DNA of 64,000 nt from Catenulispora acidiphila DSM 44928 (lineage in GTDB: Bacteria > Actinomycetota > Actinomycetes > Streptomycetales > Catenulisporaceae), in the NCBI RefSeq assembly GCF_000024025.1, contig NC_013131.1:7502001-7566000 (forward strand), read 5' to 3'. Positions within the stretch are counted from its first letter, which is position 1; each line of letters begins with the position of its first letter. Positions 57,926 to 64,000 of the stretch are shown one piece after another. A model generated the notes under the pieces. It saw only the letters and a list, made by a program, of their open reading frames with translations. It was not told the origin of the DNA and made no database searches. The translations under genes and the position numbers were made by a program.

Positions 57926-60748
57926 CTACTCCCCGCCCAGCCGCAGCACTTCCGAAGTCCGGCGTCGTCGGCTCAGCAGCGCCTCGGCTGCGGCGGCGAT
58001 CGCTACCACGGCCAGTAGCGCGAGGCCTAGTAGCGCCGTGCTCGTCATGTCGACGCGGATCGGCGGTGGGTAGCTGTCGGTGAAGGGGGTCATGTCCAGT
58101 GCTGGACCGAGCAGCCAGGGCAGCGCCGCGCCGAGTAGGGCGCCGGATAGGGCCGCCGCCATTGCTGTCGGTACGAGCTGGACTGCCGTGATCGCCGCCG
58201 CTGACCGGGAGGGTAGTCCCATCGTTCGCAGGAATGAGACCGTGCGGCCCCGCTCGCGGGCCGTTCCGGCCAGTTCCAGCATGACCACGAGGATGGCGAA
58301 CGCCGCCGACAGGGCGGTGCAGGCCTCGAACACGCCCGCCAAGGAGCGCGACAAGCCATCGGAGCGCATTTCCGCCAGTTGCTCGGAGCGCACCTCGATC
58401 TGTGTTGTGTCCGGCGCGGCGTCGGCCAGTGCGGCCCGGATCCGCGCGCTGCTCACCGGTCCGTACAGTGCCGCCGCTGTCGGAGTGGTCACTCCGGCGT
58501 CCGGGCCCAGTTCCGCGGCGGGCAGCACCACGTAAGCCACCGACGGATCGTCCAGCGCGGCTCGTACGGGGCCGCCCGGATCGGTTGGCAGCGTGCTGGA
58601 GATCCGGAAGTTGATCTCCTTGGACAGCAGGCTGATGGTGAAGGTACCGTCCGGGAAGTTCCGTGCGGCCGCGGGTGAGGCCAGGACCGGTACCGTTCCG
58701 TCCGGGTCGGCGCCAGCCGGCAAGCTGGGCACCAGCCCTGGTCCGACGCCGATGAAGCGGATCACGTGCTGGCCGCCGTCGTCGTCCACTGTGGACCGGT
58801 CGAGCGCCAGGACCGGTTCCATCCGCACTCCGGGCAGGGACTTCAGACGGTTCAGGACGTCGGCGGTGAGGGTCGGCGCGTGCACGACCGCGTCCGCGCC
58901 GAGCCGGTCGGCCGCCGCGGCCTGGCCGCGGTCCAGAGTCTTGACCACCACTCCGCCGAACACCGCCCCGCCCAGCGTCAGCACCAGGACCGTCAGTGCC
59001 ACCGCGCGGGTCTGCCCTCGCTCGGCGGCGCTCGCCAGGCCCAGCCACGCCGCCGCCGAGCGACCGCGGCCGCGGCCGACCAGCCGCACCGCTCCGGTCG
59101 CCGCCGGGGGCACCGCCTTGACGGCCAGCACCGCGACGAGCATGCCGAGCAGCACCGGAACCGTGGCGAGCACCGGGTCGACGCTTCCGCCGGCGATGGT
59201 CCCGGCCACTCCGCGGCTGCGCAACGACACGACTCCGGCGATCGCCAGCGCCGCGAGGACGCCCTCGGCCGTGCGCCGCTTGGCTTTCGACAGCACCACG
59301 GCGCCGCCGCGGCGCCGGCGATCGCCCGACGCCGCCGTGAGCTCCGCCGTGACCAGCACCGTCGCCGGGATGGCGGCCACCGCGAACGCCGCGACCAGCA
59401 GCGAGGGCCACAGCTGCCCGCTGCCGCCGACGAGCCGGCCCAGCACGGTGACCGGAACGATGACGAGTACTGATTCCGCGACGAGCGGAGCGGCGGCCTG
59501 GCGCCGGGAGGCTCCGCGGGCCCGCTGCAGGATGACGGTGGCCGTGCGCCGGGCTGCCACCAACCGCGCGGCGGCGAACACCGAGGCCAGCTCGACCGCC
59601 AACAGCGAGGCGACGCCGAAGGACTCCAAGGCCGCGGCCGCCAGCCGCCGTCCGTGGAACACGGCGAACAGCCCGGTCAGACCGTCGGTGATGTGCTGGT
59701 CGCCGACCGGCCCGACCAGACCTTCGCAGGACGTCTGCTGGAGCACGGCCGGTTCGCAGAGGTCTTCCACCCCGGACTGCTCCAGGTGCTGCAGGTCCCG
59801 GCCGAGCTGCTTGGTCCCGGCGACGGTCAGGGCCGCGGTGTCGGCCGTGCGGCGCCAGCGGGCCTGGATCTGCACGCCGCCGCCGGCGTGCACGACCCCG
59901 GCGAGCCCGGAGTCGGAGACCAGGAACGCCCCCGCCCAGTAGGACAGCGGGTTGGCGCCGCCGGTCACCGTGATCCGAGGCGCGAGCAGGGTGTCGTTCT
60001 GGCTGAAGAAGGCCGAGTCGTCGGGACCCAGACCGGCGACCGGCTCCGCCGCTTCGAACAGGCCTGACACCACACCGGTCTCCGGCGGTCGCGGCGTGCC
60101 GTCGGCGCCGATCCCCGGGCCGCCGAACTGGACCACGGCACCGATCGGCAGATGCAGGACCGCGCTGGCCTTGCTGCTGACGCCGATCGCGATCTGGTGG
60201 TCGGGATCGGACAGGAGGGCCTGCGAGGAAGCGCTCTCGGGCGCGACGCCCGCCACATAGCGGATCAGGTGCGCCGAGCGGCTGTCGTCGACCAGTGCCA
60301 CCCGGTCCGGGACGCCGCCGGGCATCGAGATCGCGGTCCCGACTGTGGGCACGTAGAAAGCGCGGTAGGTGTGGGAGACCCCGGTCAGCACCTTCGTCAG
60401 CGGCTGCGTCAGACGCCCGCCCAGCGCGTCCTGCATGTCGGAGAACGCGGCACCGGACGCGGCAGTATTGGTGACCGTGGCGTCGAAGGCCAGCGACCGG
60501 TCGTCGAAGGACGCGGCGCCGACGTTCTGCCGCAGGGCGCGGTCGGCCAGCGCCGTCAGCCGCGCGGGAGCGGCGGCGGCCGTGAGCGACGCGGCGAACA
60601 CCAGCACCGCGACCAGGGCCAGCGGCACGGCCTCGGCGCGCAGCCCACTTCTGATCCGGCGCCCGGGGACGCCCCGGCGTACGGGATGGAGGCCGGGGGG
60701 CGGCGACGCGCCGGCGTCAGTGGTCACGGACGCGCTCTGGCGGGGCAT
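57926..60748 (-). CDS. FtsX-like permease family protein (large)
   Basis: A 940-residue membrane protein from ATG 60748. It has an N-terminal helix at about 35-60, a large outer domain, and a duplicated layout with FtsX-type hydrophobic groups near residues 350-460, 500-560 and 770-935. The second half has VFEACTALSAAFAILVVMLEL, GRTVSFLRTMGLPSRSAAAI and a final AIAAAAEALLSRRRRTSEVL, the FtsX signature of MacB/LolC-type permeases ('R..E...LR..G'). No ATPase lies within the window; it is probably upstream. Such proteins usually export lipids or peptides or regulate cell-wall hydrolysis. Confidence 0.87.
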   Translation of the reverse strand: MPRQSASVTTDAGASPPPGLHPVRRGVPGRRIRSGLRAEAVPLALVAVLVFAASLTAAAAPARLTALADRALRQNVGAASFDDRSLAFDATVTNTAASGAAFSDMQDALGGRLTQPLTKVLTGVSHTYRAFYVPTVGTAISMPGGVPDRVALVDDSRSAHLIRYVAGVAPESASSQALLSDPDHQIAIGVSSKASAVLHLPIGAVVQFGGPGIGADGTPRPPETGVVSGLFEAAEPVAGLGPDDSAFFSQNDTLLAPRITVTGGANPLSYWAGAFLVSDSGLAGVVHAGGGVQIQARWRRTADTAALTVAGTKQLGRDLQHLEQSGVEDLCEPAVLQQTSCEGLVGPVGDQHITDGLTGLFAVFHGRRLAAAALESFGVASLLAVELASVFAAARLVAARRTATVILQRARGASRRQAAAPLVAESVLVIVPVTVLGRLVGGSGQLWPSLLVAAFAVAAIPATVLVTAELTAASGDRRRRGGAVVLSKAKRRTAEGVLAALAIAGVVSLRSRGVAGTIAGGSVDPVLATVPVLLGMLVAVLAVKAVPPAATGAVRLVGRGRGRSAAAWLGLASAAERGQTRAVALTVLVLTLGGAVFGGVVVKTLDRGQAAAADRLGADAVVHAPTLTADVLNRLKSLPGVRMEPVLALDRSTVDDDGGQHVIRFIGVGPGLVPSLPAGADPDGTVPVLASPAAARNFPDGTFTISLLSKEINFRISSTLPTDPGGPVRAALDDPSVAYVVLPAAELGPDAGVTTPTAAALYGPVSSARIRAALADAAPDTTQIEVRSEQLAEMRSDGLSRSLAGVFEACTALSAAFAILVVMLELAGTARERGRTVSFLRTMGLPSRSAAAITAVQLVPTAMAAALSGALLGAALPWLLGPALDMTPFTDSYPPPIRVDMTSTALLGLALLAVVAIAAAAEALLSRRRRTSEVLRLGGE

Positions 60749-60830
60749 CAGGACTCCTCGGTGTTCCGCAAGACGATCGGCTCGGCGGATGGCTCGGCGC
60801 ATGGGATGGCGGATGGGGACGGCCGGCCTG

Positions 60831-63800
60831 TCACGGTTCGTCCCCCGCCCGCAGGGTGCGCGCCAGGTCGACCTGGGAGAGAGCGCGCGCGGCCAGCATC
60901 GCCACCAGCGTGACCGCCGCCGCGGTGCCGCAGGCGACCGCGGTACCGCGCAGCCATGGCACGGTCGCGGCGACCGTCGGGAACACCGGCGCCCCGGCGT
61001 CGTCGACCGCCACCAGCGGCACCGTCACCAGCGCGGCGGCCACCCCGATCGCGACGCCGACGACGACCGACAGCGCCGCCGGCACCACCTGTTCGATCCA
61101 CAGGACGGTCGACAACTGGCGCGGTCGCGCGCCGATCGCGCGCAGCACCGCGAACTCGTGCCGCCGGCTGCGCAGCGTGGTCACCGCCGACACCGCGAAT
61201 CCGACCGCCGCGAACATCGGCGCGGTCCCCGCGCCGATCGCCAGCAGCGCGGACTGGCTGCCGGCGAAACCGCCGCCGCGCAGGGTGTCGGCCACGTCTT
61301 TCTGGTACTGCGCGGACCCGATGTCCGGATGCGAAGCCGCATAGGCCTTCATCGCCGCTTCGCCGCCCGGAGCCAGTTTCAGCAGCCAGGAGACGGTCCA
61401 GCCGGGTTCGGCGTCACGCCGCACCAGCGCCCGGGTCAGCAGCGGGCGGTCCACCGCCGCCGCGGGCTCGTCCCCGGCCTGGCCCGGCAGCGCCTTCACC
61501 CGCCCGACGATCGCCAGCTGCACCTTGCTCTCGTCGTTGAGGGTGACGTAGACCCGGCCGCCCACCGGCGTCGACGTGGCGGCCAGGAAGGCGTCGGTCG
61601 CCACCGCCGGGATCAGCGGAACGGGGTCCGCCGGCGGCCCCGCCCCGATCGCCAGCCGCAGCGGCCGGTCCACGTCGGACCCCGCCGGGCGGTGTCCCGA
61701 GGCCAGACGGAGCGTGACCTGCCCGGCTGAGACATCCGTGCCGCAGAGCACAGGGACGGCGAAGGGCCGCTGGGCCGCCTGGCCGTCGCAGTCGTCGTAG
61801 GCGAACTGTTGGTCCTGGCTGTCCCGCGCGGCCGACTCGTCGATCAGGTGCCACGCCTCGCCGACGGCGACGGCCGGCGGGAAACCGACCGTGAGGTCGA
61901 GCTCCAGCGAGTCCGGCGTGTCCCGGCGGACGAGTTCGAACCCTTCGAAGCGCAGCGGATAGTCGGGGGCACGGCCGTCGACGGTCAGCGGGATCGAGAC
62001 GTGGGTCTTGGTACCCGGTGCCGAAGGCGACGGGACCGGAAGCACGAGCGGCACACCCTCGCGGTCGCGCAGGTCCACGGCGAGCGAGGTGTGCGTGAGG
62101 AAGTCCTGCGGGGCGTCCCGCGGGCCGTGGCCGTCACCGGGCAGCGTCCGTGCCGACACCGTGATGTCGAAGTCGAAGGAAGTCGGCCGGCCGGGCAGCG
62201 GAACGGCCGGGTCGGGACCGTCGGGCCCGAGGTTCCCGTCCGGGGTGGCCAGCGGGGCGAACACCGCGGCGGCGCTGCCCGCCGCCAGGTCGCGGCGCAT
62301 CGCCAGGACACCGGGCAGCGCGGCCGAGTCGACGCCGACCAGGCTGACCGGTTGGGTACCGGCCACCGCGTCCATATCGGCCCGAGGGGTCGCCGCGGCC
62401 ACACCGGGCACCGCCAACATCGCAGAACGCTGATAGCTGTCGCCGACGGCCGAGGCGGTGACCTGGGCGTCGGCGCCGATCTGGAACGCCGCGCGGTCGG
62501 CGGCCGAGCGGGAGCGCATCGCCGCCGCGGTCACCGTCATCGCGCCCACCGCCAAGGCCAGCACCAGCAGCAGGACGGTACCGGCGGTCCGGGCGACGCG
62601 CCGGCTCACCTGCCACCCGCCCAGCGCCGCGGCCAGGTCCCGGCTGCGTTCCAGGTAGCGGTCCGCCAGCCGCGCGGCCGGCGGCAGCAGGCGCAGCGCG
62701 AGCGCGGCCGCGGCGGCCGCGGTCACCGCCGGCGCCACGACCAGGACCGGGTCGATGCTGGGGACCGCGGATCCGGCCGACACCGGCGACCTGTCATGGC
62801 GCAGCTGGAGGTAGCCGACGACGGCCAGGACGGCGAGCCCGGCGTCGACGCCGGCGCGCTGGAAGGCCGGGCCGCGGGCTCCCCGGACCCGCTGGCTCGT
62901 CGGCCGTCCCCGCGAGCTCGTCCAGGCCACGAGCGCCTGGATCGCGATACAGGACACGGCCAGGAGGGTGTCGACTTCCAGGGCGATCCCGACCGGACGG
63001 CTCGGTTCCGGAAGTCCGTGCAGACCCGGCAGGTGACGCAGACCCCGCGCCAGCGGAGCCACGAACGGAGCGGCGATCAAAGCCGGCAGCACGAGCAGTA
63101 CGCCCTCGATCGCGGCCGTGCCCACCAGGAACCGCAGGGGCGCGCCCCGCGAGCGCATCAGGCGCGACTCCTCAGCGGTGTGCTCGCGGATCAGCCGCAG
63201 CGTCAGCACCAGGGCGAAGCCGGCGAGCACGGCCAGCAGCGTGGCGACGATGAGGAAGCCGGACAGGCCGACGGCCTCGGCGGACTTCACCAGCTGCACC
63301 TGCCGCGGCAGCGCCGACGTGACGGACAGCCCCGACACCGGTGGCGCGGTGCCGGAGAACGCGATCCGGTTCACGTCGCCGTTCTCGACCGCGACTACTC
63401 GGGTCGCCGCGGCGGTCACCCCCGCCAGAGTCGCTCGCGAGAAGTCAGGCTGCGCATACCAGAGCGCCTGGGAGATCGAGTCCAACCGGTCCGGCGCCGC
63501 GATGAAGTCCGGTGCCAGGAACATCAGGGGCGAACGCAGGCCGGTCGTCGGATCGGCGGCGGGCAGGACCGCGGTCCAGAACAGCGAGTCGCGGTCCGAA
63601 GGCTCGTAGACGCCGGACACGCGGTGGTCCTGCTTCTGGCCGTCGGCCAGCAGGTTCTGGACCACGGCGAGGTCGTCCCCGGCCCGCAGGCCGGCCGAGC
63701 GGGCCATCTCCGCCGGGACCAGGACGTCGCCGGGCTTGGTCGGCAGGCCGCCGGACAGCAGGCGCAGGTGTTTCTCATAGGTGTCGGCCACGGCGCCGGC

Positions 63801-64000
63801 CGCGGTGATGTCGCCGCCGGGCGTGGAGATGTGGATCCTCGCGACCGTCTCGACCCGGATGATCCGCGCCGGATAGGGACGCAGCAGCCGGCGCGTCGCC
63901 GTCGCCACGCCCCGGTCCGCCGCGGCAAGATCCGCGCTCAAGGAGGAGCTGAACATCAGCGTGGTGCTGTTGGCCGGCGCGGACGCCAGCGCCTGGCGGG
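60831..64000 (-). CDS. FtsX-like permease family protein (large, 5' end outside the window)
   Basis: A second large FtsX-type permease, adjacent to the first with an 82-bp gap. More than 1050 residues are visible, continuing past position 64000 at its N-terminal side, where STTLMFSSSLSADLAAADRG indicates the outer domain has begun. Landmarks are GFALVLTLRLIREHTAEESRLMRSRGAPLRFL near residue 240 and TLRSRRHEFAVLRAIGARPRQLSTVLWIEQ near the C-terminus, both FtsX-type. The two genes look like diverged partners of one exporter. Confidence 0.87.
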   Translation of the reverse strand, partial: RQALASAPANSTTLMFSSSLSADLAAADRGVATATRRLLRPYPARIIRVETVARIHISTPGGDITAAGAVADTYEKHLRLLSGGLPTKPGDVLVPAEMARSAGLRAGDDLAVVQNLLADGQKQDHRVSGVYEPSDRDSLFWTAVLPAADPTTGLRSPLMFLAPDFIAAPDRLDSISQALWYAQPDFSRATLAGVTAAATRVVAVENGDVNRIAFSGTAPPVSGLSVTSALPRQVQLVKSAEAVGLSGFLIVATLLAVLAGFALVLTLRLIREHTAEESRLMRSRGAPLRFLVGTAAIEGVLLVLPALIAAPFVAPLARGLRHLPGLHGLPEPSRPVGIALEVDTLLAVSCIAIQALVAWTSSRGRPTSQRVRGARGPAFQRAGVDAGLAVLAVVGYLQLRHDRSPVSAGSAVPSIDPVLVVAPAVTAAAAAALALRLLPPAARLADRYLERSRDLAAALGGWQVSRRVARTAGTVLLLVLALAVGAMTVTAAAMRSRSAADRAAFQIGADAQVTASAVGDSYQRSAMLAVPGVAAATPRADMDAVAGTQPVSLVGVDSAALPGVLAMRRDLAAGSAAAVFAPLATPDGNLGPDGPDPAVPLPGRPTSFDFDITVSARTLPGDGHGPRDAPQDFLTHTSLAVDLRDREGVPLVLPVPSPSAPGTKTHVSIPLTVDGRAPDYPLRFEGFELVRRDTPDSLELDLTVGFPPAVAVGEAWHLIDESAARDSQDQQFAYDDCDGQAAQRPFAVPVLCGTDVSAGQVTLRLASGHRPAGSDVDRPLRLAIGAGPPADPVPLIPAVATDAFLAATSTPVGGRVYVTLNDESKVQLAIVGRVKALPGQAGDEPAAAVDRPLLTRALVRRDAEPGWTVSWLLKLAPGGEAAMKAYAASHPDIGSAQYQKDVADTLRGGGFAGSQSALLAIGAGTAPMFAAVGFAVSAVTTLRSRRHEFAVLRAIGARPRQLSTVLWIEQVVPAALSVVVGVAIGVAAALVTVPLVAVDDAGAPVFPTVAATVPWLRGTAVACGTAAAVTLVAMLAARALSQVDLARTLRAGDEP

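Noticed and set aside
1-64000. CRISPR arrays, tRNA or rRNA genes
   Set aside because: No regular spacer-repeat pattern and no recognisable T-loop/anticodon-arm set were found by reading; weak single resemblances (for example near 14590) did not fold into a cloverleaf.

Overview
The window is high-GC, densely packed DNA with pervasive ATGA/GTGA gene overlaps, frequent GTG starts and typical actinomycete families: AfsR/SARP regulators, an FxsB-like radical SAM maturase, a GH6-CBM2 cellulase, a SigE-type ECF sigma factor, DUF4235/DUF3618/holin-X genes and MMPL/TetR pairs. It reads as chromosomal DNA of a filamentous actinobacterium (Streptomyces- or Catenulispora-like; genus is inference). I saw no rRNA, tRNA, CRISPR array or intact insertion sequence.

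Layout. 1-3.1 kb: the end of a zinc-type oxidoreductase, an SDR fragment and an HrpB helicase. 3.2-8.1 kb: a compact peptide-modification locus on the minus strand, with a large AfsR-type regulator, a small precursor-like protein without Phe, Tyr, Trp or Cys, and a radical SAM/SPASM maturase. 8.3-12.1 kb: a membrane protein, a degenerate M48-like protein, a lipoprotein and a secreted I36-type inhibitor. 12.2-14.9 kb: a striking 11-bp-periodic repeat array in front of a frameshifted, truncated SARP gene, followed by kinase and transposase fragments. 15-20.2 kb: two atypical SDRs, a hemerythrin, a MarR regulator, a lipoprotein with an HNH-like motif and an AhpD-like protein.

20.4-27.8 kb: two minus-strand operons. 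One joins an ABC ATPase, a permease, a sensor kinase and a LuxR response regulator. The other holds a fused S15-type hydrolase/ABC ATPase and its permease. 28-34.6 kb: a small membrane protein, more NmrA/SDR-type oxidoreductases, an AI-2E-type permease, a TetR regulator and an MFS exporter.

34.9-41.3 kb: a probable general-stress region. It holds an SRPBCC-hemerythrin fusion, a 24-residue membrane peptide, an alpha/beta hydrolase, a ferritin-like protein, a STAS protein, and a YtxH/DUF4235/DUF3618/holin-X operon. Three of these transcription units carry matching sigma-B-like promoters. 41.6-50.4 kb: an acetyltransferase divergent from an unusual secreted protein across a perfect palindrome, an ECF sigma factor with its membrane-anchored partner, a secreted cellulase, a nuclease-like protein, a frameshifted DUF1254 gene and a GAP-family transporter.

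50.5-64 kb: an MMPL exporter divergent from a TetR regulator, an SDR, an ABC exporter operon with one permease and two separate ATPases, and two very large FtsX-type permeases, the second running off the window.

The most unusual items are the precursor/maturase locus (4566-4820 and 3204-4460), the repeat array at 12180-12245 and the shared stress promoters between 35.8 and 37.7 kb. At least four genes are visibly broken (SARP, DUF1003, DUF1254, and the SDR fragment), so the region is undergoing decay; sequencing errors cannot be excluded for the two single frameshifts.
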